Part shown: in pieces, positions 8,865 to 16,471 of the stretch
Layout: each line of letters opens with the position of its first letter
Position numbering within the stretch: position 1 is the stretch's first letter
Assembly (NCBI RefSeq): GCF_015624505.1
Contig: NZ_CP061379.1
Span: forward strand, 1,426,001-1,490,000
Source: Bradyrhizobium commune
Lineage (GTDB): Bacteria; Pseudomonadota; Alphaproteobacteria; Rhizobiales; Xanthobacteraceae
Direction: 5' to 3'
Length of the DNA stretch: 64,000 nt
Notes under the pieces: model-generated
The model's database searches: none
What the model saw: the letters and a program-made list of their open reading frames with translations, nothing else
Told to the model about the DNA's origin: nothing
Program-made: the position numbers and the translations under genes

Positions 8865-10238
8865 CTATTTTTCCGATTTGCCCTGCTGGTCAGCGCATAC
8901 GATTTCTAATCCGCCCCCAGGACCGGGATGGATGATCAGCCGAAAATCATGCAACTTAACGATTGCCGCCACAAGGCTCAATCCTAGCCCGACACCCGGA
9001 GCGTTGCGCATCTTGTCGGAACGGTAGAACCGCCGCAAGACAGCTTCACGCTCCTGCTCGCCGATACCCGGTCCAGTGTCGGTCACACGCACGATGGTCG
9101 ACTTCTCGCCGCGCAACAGCTCAAGGCCCACCTTGCCGCCGGCCGGCGAGAACTTGATCGCATTATCCACGAGATTGGCGATGGCCTCGAACAACAGATC
9201 ACGATCGCCCCAGGCGTGCAGCCTGCGCTCGATGTCGACGCCGAGGTCGATGCCCTTGTCCTCGGCGATCGGTTCGTAGACGTCACACACCTCCCGCAGG
9301 ATCTCATGGAGAGCAACATCGCCGAAGCCCGCGGAACGGCGGCTGTTCTCTATTTCTGTCAGTCGCAATAGCGCAGTGATGATCGCAAGAGACTGATCGA
9401 TGCCTCCGATCGCCTTGTCCGCGACGGCCTGGAGTTGCTCCAGCGTCGTCGCGTGTGTCCGCCCCCGTTCCAGGGCCAGTCGAGCGCGGGTCAATGGGGT
9501 TCGCAGGTCATGGGCAATATCATTTCCGACGCCGGCCAGTGCGTTGATCATCGCTTCCATTTCATCGAGCATCCCGTTCACGATCGCGGCCAGCCTGGAG
9601 AACGGCTCGTCGATATCCCGATGTGGAAGACGCTCGCGCAGGTCACCAGCAATGATGCGCTGTACCCGCTGATTGACCTCCTCGACGCGCCTTTGAGCGC
9701 GCACGCTCAACCAGGCTCCCGCCAACAGGCAAAGGCAAAGCGCGGGCAGAAGCCCAAGCGCGAGAGCCTGTCCTACAACGCTCGAGATCTCGCGCGTCTC
9801 GTCGACATTTCGTCCGATGACAACGACATCGCCGTTTCCCAGACGCCTGCCTACCAATCGAATCACTGGATCACCACTTGGTGGTTGAACTCGCCCCATC
9901 CGTGTGGCTTGTACCGTTCCATCGACCCTAAAGCCCTGCGGCAGGTCTTGGAGGTTGCCGGCAAGGCGATACCCCGCAGAATCAAACAATCCAGCGAACT
10001 GAACGCCTCGAGAATCTTGGCCGAGATGGTCTGAGATTGCGTCGATGCGGCGGCCCTGCGGTAGCGTCGCCATGAAATTGAGCTGCATGTTGATCATGCG
10101 ATCGGATCGCGCGATCAAATATGCGTCAATCTCCCAATAGATGAAACCGAACAGCGCGATGACGAATACCGCGAATACTGCGGCAACCGCCGAGGCCCAG
10201 CGGAAAGTGTTCGAGCGTATGAATTGGAGCTGGCTCAT
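8865..10238 (-). CDS. Two-component sensor histidine kinase
   Basis: A 457-residue inner-membrane kinase. Transmembrane helices lie near residues 14-35 and 157-178 with a periplasmic sensing domain of about 120 residues between them. A HAMP domain follows (VNQRVQRIIAGDLRERLPHR), then the phosphorylation site in GNDIAHDLRTPLTRAR. The ATPase core has NLVDNAIKFSPAGG (N box), VTDTGPGIG (G1) and GVGLGLS (G2). The ALAGVGNDIAHDLRTPL form is typical of OmpR-partner kinases of the QseC/CusS-like group. It lies 61 bases downstream of the response regulator gene on the same strand, so the two form an operon. The signal is unknown. Confidence 0.95.
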   Translation of the reverse strand: MSQLQFIRSNTFRWASAVAAVFAVFVIALFGFIYWEIDAYLIARSDRMINMQLNFMATLPQGRRIDAISDHLGQDSRGVQFAGLFDSAGYRLAGNLQDLPQGFRVDGTVQATRMGRVQPPSGDPVIRLVGRRLGNGDVVVIGRNVDETREISSVVGQALALGLLPALCLCLLAGAWLSVRAQRRVEEVNQRVQRIIAGDLRERLPHRDIDEPFSRLAAIVNGMLDEMEAMINALAGVGNDIAHDLRTPLTRARLALERGRTHATTLEQLQAVADKAIGGIDQSLAIITALLRLTEIENSRRSAGFGDVALHEILREVCDVYEPIAEDKGIDLGVDIERRLHAWGDRDLLFEAIANLVDNAIKFSPAGGKVGLELLRGEKSTIVRVTDTGPGIGEQEREAVLRRFYRSDKMRNAPGVGLGLSLVAAIVKLHDFRLIIHPGPGGGLEIVCADQQGKSEK

Positions 10239-10299
10239 TGATCTGGCCGGACCGCTGTTCGTGCCTCATCCGATCGCTAGGCCATGTCCCTGGCGACGC

Positions 10300-10980
10300 C
10301 TATTGCTGGTCCCGCAGAACGAATCCGGAGCCGCGGACATTCTGAATCATCTGCGGCTCTCCAGGACCATCAACCTTGTGCCGCAACCGACCCATATGCA
10401 CGTCGACGAGATTAGTTGTGGCCGGAACAAACTTGTAATTCCAGACTTCCTCGAGCAACATTGCCCGTGTCAGCAATTGATCGCATCGCCGCATCATGTA
10501 TTCAAGGAGACGGAATTCACGCGGCAAGAGATCAATCTCGCGCGCGCCGCGCCGCGCCGTGCGCTCGATTAAATCGAGTTCCAGAGGCCCGACCCGCAAC
10601 GTCGTCTCACGGGTGTCCGCCGGACGACGAAGGAGGGCTTCTATTCTTGCAACGAGTTCGACGACTGCAAAGGGCTTCGTAAGATAGTCGTCTCCGCCGC
10701 TTCGTAAGCCCCGCACCCGATCGTCGACAGCGCCGAGTGCACTCAGCACCAGGACCGGCGTGCTGATCTGGTCCTTCCGCAACGCCTCAATGATCGTAAG
10801 GCCGTCCATACCAGGGAGCATGCGATCGACAATCAGGGCATCAGGATGAATCGTACGCGCCTTGTCGAGCCCGTCGATCCCGTTCGATGACCATTCGACC
10901 TCAAAGCCGAGCTCAGTCAGCTCGGCAACGATCTCCTCGGCCGTTCCGCCGTCGTCCTCGATCAGAAGAACCTTCGTCAT
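10300..10980 (-). CDS. OmpR/PhoB-family response regulator
   Basis: Starting from the ATG at 10980 (MTKVLLIEDDGG) the protein has 226 residues. The receiver domain contains the acidic pair EDD, the phosphoacceptor in ALIVDRMLPGMDG, and the conserved Lys in YLTKPF. The C-terminal winged helix has RREFRLLEYMMR-like and VDVHMGRLRHKVD blocks and ends at the RGSGFVL turn typical of OmpR regulators. An in-frame ATG at 11055 would add 25 residues not present in the family. The gene is the first of a regulator-kinase operon. Its targets are unknown; the nearby rpoH and secreted-protein genes are candidates. Confidence 0.95.
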   Translation of the reverse strand: MTKVLLIEDDGGTAEEIVAELTELGFEVEWSSNGIDGLDKARTIHPDALIVDRMLPGMDGLTIIEALRKDQISTPVLVLSALGAVDDRVRGLRSGGDDYLTKPFAVVELVARIEALLRRPADTRETTLRVGPLELDLIERTARRGAREIDLLPREFRLLEYMMRRCDQLLTRAMLLEEVWNYKFVPATTNLVDVHMGRLRHKVDGPGEPQMIQNVRGSGFVLRDQQ

Positions 10981-11805
10981 CAGCTCGGTCTCAAATATTT
11001 CAAGGCCTCTCGCCAATTGGCAGGAAATCATATGCTCGCTGGTTGGCAAAGTCACAGGTCACCACCAAGATAGCTGAACTTGAATGAGCCGGACCAGCCA
11101 CCCCACCGACCTCGGCAAAGTAGCGCCTCCGGGTCGCTACGCCGCCTCGGCAAAGCACGGCACGGCTGCCTGTAGAGACATACTTCTCTTCCGGGACGCT
11201 GCCATTAAATAGCGATTTAAAGAGCTTAGGGCATCGGGAGCGAGCCGCCCCGCGTTTGCTCGAGCAGCGCTGCGCGCGTCTTCCGAGACCGCCACCACTC
11301 CGAACCCTGAATTCGATATTCGACGAAATCTTTCTGTCAGCGGCTTCTGTTCGTCGGCAACCGATCAACAGAACGAGCCGCCATTTGGGGCAATGTTGAC
11401 GATCACTACCCAAAGCGCCCCCCATGCATTGATCAGCTGCAGCCAAACGCGACCTGATTTTCTTGATGGTCGTTGTATTCTCCTTTGAGTTTACGAACTG
11501 CGATTCTGAAAAGTCTTCGCGGTTCGTCTGACACTCTATGTGCGGTCGCGCAACCGCAGTGCGTCGGATTTGCGCCCACGGCCCTCGCTACGCAGACAGC
11601 GGGTTGATGTGTGTCCGATAGAGCGAGGTCCGAAACAAGCACACGTACACCGACTTGGATCGCGGGCCTTGCTTCGCATATTTCCATCTCACGCCGCATT
11701 GAAGCGGCGTGAGCAACTCGTGCGTTTGGCTGCTCCGCGATCGATCCCATTTGCCTAGAGGGGCCGTCTCTCGTTCGGCCTGCTGTTTTCAACGGAGAAG
11801 CTCAA
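10981..11805. other. Long divergent intergenic region with an inverted repeat
   Basis: About 825 bases separate the two-component operon from the rightward secreted-protein gene at 11,806. Open frames on both strands are Arg-rich and lack recognisable features, so I do not call a gene. The right end contains a perfect 10-bp inverted repeat (11,688-11,713, listed separately) and the shared leader element. Confidence 0.5.
11688..11713. promoter_or_regulatory. Perfect inverted repeat, possible operator or hairpin
   Basis: Arms CTCACGCCGC (11,688-11,697) and GCGGCGTGAG (11,704-11,713) flank a 6-base spacer. No run of T follows on either strand, so it is unlikely to be an intrinsic terminator. 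It ends 92 bases before the start codon at 11,806 and could be a protein binding site or an mRNA leader hairpin. Function is inference. Confidence 0.4.
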
Positions 11806-12051
11806 ATGACCAATCTCAAACTACTGTCGACTGGACTGATTGCGGTAGCAATGCTCGCTACGCCCGCCATGGCGCGCGAAAGCGGCGTCGCCTCACGGCG
11901 GGCTGCCGTGGAAGCCAATGCTGCCGCACCGGAAGTGCCCTTTAATGTGAACGAACCTGCTTGCGTTCCGGCGCCGCGTGTCGGTGCATTTGCGACGGCC
12001 CCGTGGACCGGCAACAACGTTCCTTGCGAGCCTGGGACAGGCGCGCTCTAG
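11806..12051 (+). CDS. Small secreted protein
   Basis: An 81-residue product beginning MTNLKLLSTGLIAVAMLATP with cleavage expected after AMA. The mature part carries one NEPACVPAPRVG block and a second Cys near the end (NNVPCEPGTGAL), so a single disulfide is possible. The start is set by the GTTTTCAACGGAGAAG leader, shared with the paralogue at 5233. A strong hairpin terminator follows about 100 bases after the stop, making this a monocistronic unit. It belongs to a type of short exported protein that is frequent in bradyrhizobia; function unknown. Confidence 0.75.
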   Translation: MTNLKLLSTGLIAVAMLATPAMARESGVASRRAAVEANAAAPEVPFNVNEPACVPAPRVGAFATAPWTGNNVPCEPGTGAL

Positions 12052-12150
12052 TTTGCGATCCCGCGCGCGTTTGCCCCGGCGAGGCGTCTCACGGCTTTTC
12101 GCGCGCTTGTGAAGCAGCGTCCTGCAGCGCAGGCATCGATCAATCAAAGG

Positions 12151-12187
12151 GCGGGCTGAAAGGCGTTTCAGCCCGCTCTCTTTCTTC
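12151..12187 (+). terminator. Intrinsic terminator
   Basis: A perfect 11-bp stem (GCGGGCTGAAA at 12,151-12,161 and TTTCAGCCCGC at 12,166-12,176) with a GGCG loop is followed by TCTCTTTCTT. It lies 100 bases past the stop of the secreted-protein gene ending at 12,051. The tail is T-rich rather than a pure T run, so strength is uncertain. The rest of the gap to 12,398 shows nothing else. Confidence 0.75.
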
Positions 12188-12398
12188 CAAGATAACGATG
12201 AGCGACGATGCACATCGCCGGCAGCAAAGGCTTCTTCAACCGGTCGGGATAAGCCGTGCTCCAGCTTGCTGAAAGCGAATTTAATGGCACGGCCGCCGAT
12301 CGCTCCTACTCTTCCGCTCATCGCATGGTTTGGTGGCGCTGCGACGCACGTGTCTCGCATTGGCCACTAAATTCATGAACAGAGAAGGAGTTAGCCCG

Positions 12399-12866
12399 AT
12401 GAAACGAGTGATGATGATCCTAGCAACAGCTGCGCTTGCCTCAACACTAGCTGTCGGCGCGGCCGATGCGCGGGGCGGTGGCGGTGGCGGTCACGGCGGC
12501 GGAGGTTTCGGCGGTGGCGGGCACATGGGCGGATTTGGCGGAGGCGCGCACGTCGGCGGTTTTGGCGGGGGCGCTCATCTTGGCGGCTTTGGCGGAGGGG
12601 CGCGCATAGGCGGCACCCATTTGGGAGGGCTCGGCGGAGGCATCCATGTCGGCGGCGCGGCGATGCCTGGTGGTATTGCCAGAGTCGGTGGCGATCACCT
12701 CGGGGTTGGCGATCATCCCCGTCCTTACGGTACGGGCATTGGCTACCACGCTATGCATCGCTCCGGCAGATACTCGCCCGGCTATGGATACTACTACGGC
12801 GATTCCGATTGCTACGACTGGTACTACCTTCACCCCGATCAGCCGTTGCCCCTAAGCTGCAGCTGA
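12399..12866 (+). CDS. Glycine-rich secreted protein with short tandem repeats
   Basis: A 155-residue product. MKRVMMILATAALASTLAVG and then AADA form a signal peptide, and AGAAGGAG precedes the ATG by about nine bases. Residues 27-90 consist of degenerate repeats built on GGFGGGAH-x-GG, with His spaced regularly (GGAHVGGFGGGAHLGG). The C-terminal 40 residues are Tyr-rich (YSPGYGYYYGDSDCYDWYY) with a single Cys pair. The His spacing suggests metal binding or a structural envelope role, but this is inference. Similar GGFGGG proteins are widespread in this family as uncharacterised exported proteins. Confidence 0.8.
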   Translation: MKRVMMILATAALASTLAVGAADARGGGGGGHGGGGFGGGGHMGGFGGGAHVGGFGGGAHLGGFGGGARIGGTHLGGLGGGIHVGGAAMPGGIARVGGDHLGVGDHPRPYGTGIGYHAMHRSGRYSPGYGYYYGDSDCYDWYYLHPDQPLPLSCS

Positions 12867-13201
12867 TCCCTGCGCAGTTCTTTGCCATCGGCCTGGATCG
12901 ATTTCGCGCTGATCCGGACCGATGGCCACCGAACAGAAGCCGCCTCAATTGATAGTGACTTCCCTGACGTCCAATTTAGGGAGGACGCCTCGTCAACATT
13001 CGTAGCTCAGGCGTTGCAAGTTCATTTGTTCGAGCTCTCAAGGTGCTGTTGCGCTCTCATTCGAGACGTTGTTGGCCGCCGACACTCATCGGTGCCGAGC
13101 CAAACCAGCCAGAAAGCCAAGGGCAATAGGAAGATCTGCAATCGACTCTCACGAAACTCAAACTTTCCATGTAGCCAACGCCAACTCAAAGGAAAACTTC
13201 T
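12867..13201. other. Intergenic stretch upstream of the Tat hydrolase
   Basis: About 335 bases. It should include the promoter of the hydrolase gene. No gene, repeat or hairpin is convincing. Confidence 0.45.
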
Positions 13202-14011
13202 ATGAACAGCCAGGACGATCTTCGGCAGAGACATCCAATCAATCGACGCGCATTCGTGAGCATGGTGGCTGCGGGGGCGGCAAGCACTCTTATCCAGGGC
13301 ACCGCCGCGGCTGCACAGCCGGCGCCGAAGGCCCGAAACGTCGTCCTTGTGCACGGGCTGTTCGCCGACGGGTCATCCTGGTCCGAGGTGATCGCACGAT
13401 TGCAGGCAGCGGGGCTTAATGCCACGGCTGTACAAAACCCGCTGACAACGTTGCCTGACGCGGTAGCCTCGGCGGAGCGCGTGCTGGCGCGGCAGGATGG
13501 TCCGACGGTCCTGGTTGGGCACTCCTTCTCGGGAATGATCGTTACAGAGGCAGGTCAGCATCCCAACGTGTCGGCTCTGGTCTATGTAGCGGCGCGGGCG
13601 CCGGATGCGGGCGAGGATTACGCGGCGTTGGCCAAGAGATTTCCGACGCCACCCGCGTCAGCCGGGATTGTCTTCGACGGCGATGAGGGTCGTCTCAGCG
13701 AAGCCGCGTTCTTGCGCGATTTCGCGGGCGACCTGCCGGAAGCGAAGGCGAAGGTCCTCTATGCGGTCCAAGAGCCATTCCACAAGGCTCTGCTCACGGG
13801 CAAGACGACGCATGCGGCCTGGAGGTCGAAGCCAAGCTTCTATGCCGTTTCCACGGAAGACCGGACGATCAATCCAGATCTCGAACGCTTCATGGCCAAG
13901 CGCATGGGCGCCAAGACCATTGAAGTAAAGGCCAGTCACCTGTCGCTGATATCCCAACCGGACGAAATCACCCAGCTGATCCTGGAAGCCGCGGGCGGAC
14001 ACCCCGCCTAG
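13202..14011 (+). CDS. Tat-exported alpha/beta hydrolase
   Basis: A 269-residue protein with a twin-arginine signal (INRRAFVSMVAAGAAST, cleavage near AAAAQ) and a compact alpha/beta hydrolase domain. The oxyanion loop is VLVHGLFADGSSW, the nucleophile elbow is VGHSFSGM (Ser in GHSFS), the acid is probably Asp in STEDRTINPD and the catalytic His is in KASHLSLIS near the C-terminus. This is the EstC/methylesterase-like group (alpha/beta fold hydrolase, ~240 residues plus signal). The substrate is unknown; small esters or amides are likely. Periplasmic location follows from the Tat signal. AAAGGAAA precedes the ATG. Confidence 0.9.
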   Translation: MNSQDDLRQRHPINRRAFVSMVAAGAASTLIQGTAAAAQPAPKARNVVLVHGLFADGSSWSEVIARLQAAGLNATAVQNPLTTLPDAVASAERVLARQDGPTVLVGHSFSGMIVTEAGQHPNVSALVYVAARAPDAGEDYAALAKRFPTPPASAGIVFDGDEGRLSEAAFLRDFAGDLPEAKAKVLYAVQEPFHKALLTGKTTHAAWRSKPSFYAVSTEDRTINPDLERFMAKRMGAKTIEVKASHLSLISQPDEITQLILEAAGGHPA

Positions 14012-14114
14012 CAACTGGACGTTCTCGTGCGCGGCTGTTCGCCGACCTGGCGCGACGACGGTCCGGACGAGCGGTCCCCAATCAACGAACCCCAACGAAG
14101 AAGGCATGTGCACT

Positions 14115-14524
14115 ATGGCTGCTCTATATTCCACAAAAGTCACGGCGAGTGGAGGCCGTCACGGATCGATCCTCAGCGAAGACGGTCTCCTCGACCTCAA
14201 ACTCGCACCGCCCCGGGCGCTTGGCGGAAGGGGCGATGCGACCAATCCCGAACGGCGATGTGCAGCCTGCTTCGAGAATGCGCTTCTTCATGTGAGCCGG
14301 GATGGCGGCCACCGCTTTGCCGATGACAATATCACGTCGCCGCCAGGATCGACCTTGGTCGAAATGGCAAAGGCTTCGTGGTGGTCGCCGCGCTTGCGGT
14401 AACCATTGCCGGCATCGACCAACAGACGGCTGAACGGCTCGTCGAGGGTGCTCATGCGATCTGCCCGTACTCGAATGCGATCCGCGGCAATGTCGATGTC
14501 ATCATCGCGGTCTCGGTCCGGTGA
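14115..14524 (+). pseudogene. ohr: Organic hydroperoxide resistance protein Ohr, frameshifted
   Basis: The N-terminus MAALYSTKVTASGGR, then GSILSEDGLLDLKLAPP, matches the OsmC/Ohr family. At NPERRCAACFENAL about four residues of the usual NPEQLFAAGYAACFE block are missing. Near 14,336 the frame is lost; one frame over the protein continues IDLGRNGKGFVVVAALAVTI, then CPYSNAIRGNVDV and a stop at 14,522-14,524. Both peroxidatic Cys (AACFE) and resolving Cys (CPYSN) codons survive. Intact Ohr reduces organic peroxides using a thiol. The lesions suggest a recently inactivated gene, or a base error in the sequence at the frameshift. No OhrR regulator lies nearby. Confidence 0.85.
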
Positions 14525-14583
14525 GTCCAGCCGACCGATTCCACGCCCCAGAAAGAAAGCCATGAGAATAGCGGAGATCCGAA

Positions 14584-15276
14584 ATGAAGAACCGTAACGC
14601 ACAAAAGACTGCGAAAGGGATCTTGGTCGCCGCGACCGTCTGGTCGTTGTGTGACTTTGGCGCCGCTTTCGCACAGGTTGGCATGGGCACCGCGCCGCTG
14701 GGCATGACATCGCCGCTAGGAATCGGTGCCGCGGCGCCGGTCGGCGTGACCGGCGTTCCACTCGGGGCCACCGAGCTTGCGACGCCGGGCGTCAGTCCGA
14801 TGTCGTCAAGTTCCTCCGCCCCAACCTCGATGACAACGACGACGCCCTCGGCGTGCTCCAGCACCATGGGGACGATGCAGACAACAACTACCGGCACGGG
14901 AAATTCGCCAAGCGGAGCCCCCGGTTCGCTCCCGGGAGAATCTTCGGCAACGGGGGCGATATCCGGAACCTCGGCACCGACCCCGCTGTTCGACGGCACC
15001 GGGATCGCCGGAACCGCGTCGGGTACCTGCGGGACCGCCGCGACCCCATCGTCCAGTCCAACCACATCGGCTTCGTCTCCAACCATCGGCTCGCGTAGCA
15101 CCGTCGGGCGCGTCGGAATTCCGATGGGATCCACCGAGCTCGGAACGGGCGGCCTCAGTCCATTGCCGGATCCTACGCAGAACCAGTCGACCGTCGTGCC
15201 GACCGGGGCGAGCGCGGTGCCATGTCCGACGGGAACGTCGACGATGCCGGGATCATCGATGTCTTCTGGCTGCTGA
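14584..15276 (+). CDS. Secreted Ser/Thr/Gly-rich low-complexity protein
   Basis: The 230-residue product has a signal peptide (KGILVAATVWSLCDFG, AAFAQ) and then almost only Ser, Thr, Gly, Pro and Ala. A motif occurs twice, GVPLGATELATPGVSP near residues 57-72 and GIPMGSTELGTGGLSP near 178-193, framing a Ser/Thr-rich middle. Five cysteines lie in the low-complexity part. A GGAG just before the ATG supports the start. Such proteins are common in bradyrhizobia and are uncharacterised; an envelope or matrix role is a guess. The gene is 25 bases upstream of an RND adaptor gene and may share its transcript. Confidence 0.7.
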   Translation: MKNRNAQKTAKGILVAATVWSLCDFGAAFAQVGMGTAPLGMTSPLGIGAAAPVGVTGVPLGATELATPGVSPMSSSSSAPTSMTTTTPSACSSTMGTMQTTTTGTGNSPSGAPGSLPGESSATGAISGTSAPTPLFDGTGIAGTASGTCGTAATPSSSPTTSASSPTIGSRSTVGRVGIPMGSTELGTGGLSPLPDPTQNQSTVVPTGASAVPCPTGTSTMPGSSMSSGC

Positions 15277-15301
15277 CACCACGTTCATAGGAGCGACATC
15301 C

Positions 15302-16471
15302 ATGCGTTTGAGGACCTCCGTTGCTGCCATCGTTGTCATCGTGATCGGAGGCGCCGCGTTTGCCGTTACGCAAAAGGCGTCACCGCGACCGCAGCAAGCG
15401 CCGGCGCCTTCGATGCCGGTCGTCGCCGGAACCGTCAGCACCCAGGACGTGCCGGTCTATCTGCGCGGTATCGGCACCGTCATCGCCTACAACACCGATA
15501 TCGTGCGCAGCCAGATTCAGGGACAGCTGACGCAAATCGCATTCACCGAAGGCAAGGCGGTTCGCGCCGGCGATCTGCTGGCCCAGATCGATCCGCATCC
15601 CTTCCAGGCGCAGCTCGACCAAGTGACGGCGACACGCGATCGCGATCAGGCACAGCTGACAAACGCGCTCGCCAACCTCGGTCGCTACACGCAACTGGAG
15701 GGCAAAGGATACGCGACGCCGCAACTCCTCGACACCCAGAAGGCACAGGTGGCGCAGCTGCAAAACGCCGTCAAATCCGATGACGCACTGATCGAACAGG
15801 CGCAGGTCCAGCTTGGATATACCCGATTGACGTCACCGATCACGGGCATCACCGGCGTGCGGCAGGTCGACGTAGGCAACATCATCCACCCGAGCGATGC
15901 CAATGGTCTGGTTGTCGTGACCCAGATCGAACCGATCTCGCTGATCTTTACGCTTCCCGAAACGGATCTGCCGCAAATCCAACAACAGATGGCCGCGAGC
16001 CAGACTCCGCTAAAGGTTCTTGCCTACAGCCAGGACGACAAGATCCAGCTTGATATCGGCAAGGTCGATCTCATCAATAACGAGATTCTGCAGACCACCG
16101 GCGCGGTCCAGCTCAAGGCCGAATTTCCAAACACCGCGCATCGGCTGTGGCCGGGGGAACTGGTCAATGCGCGGCTGCTACTGGATACGCGACATAATGG
16201 ATTGACGGTTCCGGCCGGAGCCGTTCAGCAGGGCCAGCAGGGCTTCTATGCCTACGTAATCAAACCCGACAACACTGTCGAAGCGCGAACGATTGCGGTT
16301 GGGCAAACCAGCAACGGTCAGGCGCTGATCGATAGCGGACTTGCCGCGAACGAACAGGTTGTCGTCGACGGGCAATACAAGCTGCAACCCGGAAGCCATG
16401 TCACCATCCTGCATGGCAAGGCAGCAGCCGAGGCCGCCGCCCAGAGTGCCCAGCAGATTGCCATCCCATGA
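15302..16471 (+). CDS. RND efflux periplasmic adaptor (system 1, MdtA-like)
   Basis: A 389-residue membrane fusion protein that links the inner-membrane pump to an outer-membrane channel. An N-terminal anchor (SVAAIVVIVIGGAAFAVTQ) is followed by the first half of the lipoyl domain (RSQIQGQLTQIAFTEGKAVRAGD), a coiled-coil hairpin (residues ~100-160), the second lipoyl half (YTRLTSPITGITGVRQVDVG), a beta-barrel and a membrane-proximal domain. GGRxV-type and GTVIAYNT blocks match the MdtA/HAE1 group. AGGAG sits ahead of the ATG. The stop overlaps the start of the permease by four bases. Confidence 0.93.
   Translation: MRLRTSVAAIVVIVIGGAAFAVTQKASPRPQQAPAPSMPVVAGTVSTQDVPVYLRGIGTVIAYNTDIVRSQIQGQLTQIAFTEGKAVRAGDLLAQIDPHPFQAQLDQVTATRDRDQAQLTNALANLGRYTQLEGKGYATPQLLDTQKAQVAQLQNAVKSDDALIEQAQVQLGYTRLTSPITGITGVRQVDVGNIIHPSDANGLVVVTQIEPISLIFTLPETDLPQIQQQMAASQTPLKVLAYSQDDKIQLDIGKVDLINNEILQTTGAVQLKAEFPNTAHRLWPGELVNARLLLDTRHNGLTVPAGAVQQGQQGFYAYVIKPDNTVEARTIAVGQTSNGQALIDSGLAANEQVVVDGQYKLQPGSHVTILHGKAAAEAAAQSAQQIAIP

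Noticed and set aside
10981..11446. A 148-codon minus-strand frame upstream of the response regulator
   Set aside because: It is Arg/Cys/Ser-rich, overlaps the regulator start in another register, and has no ribosome binding site or domain.
12470..12670. Regular short repeats resembling a CRISPR or minisatellite
   Set aside because: The repeats are in frame and encode Gly/His-rich units of a signal-peptide protein; there are no unique spacers of constant length.
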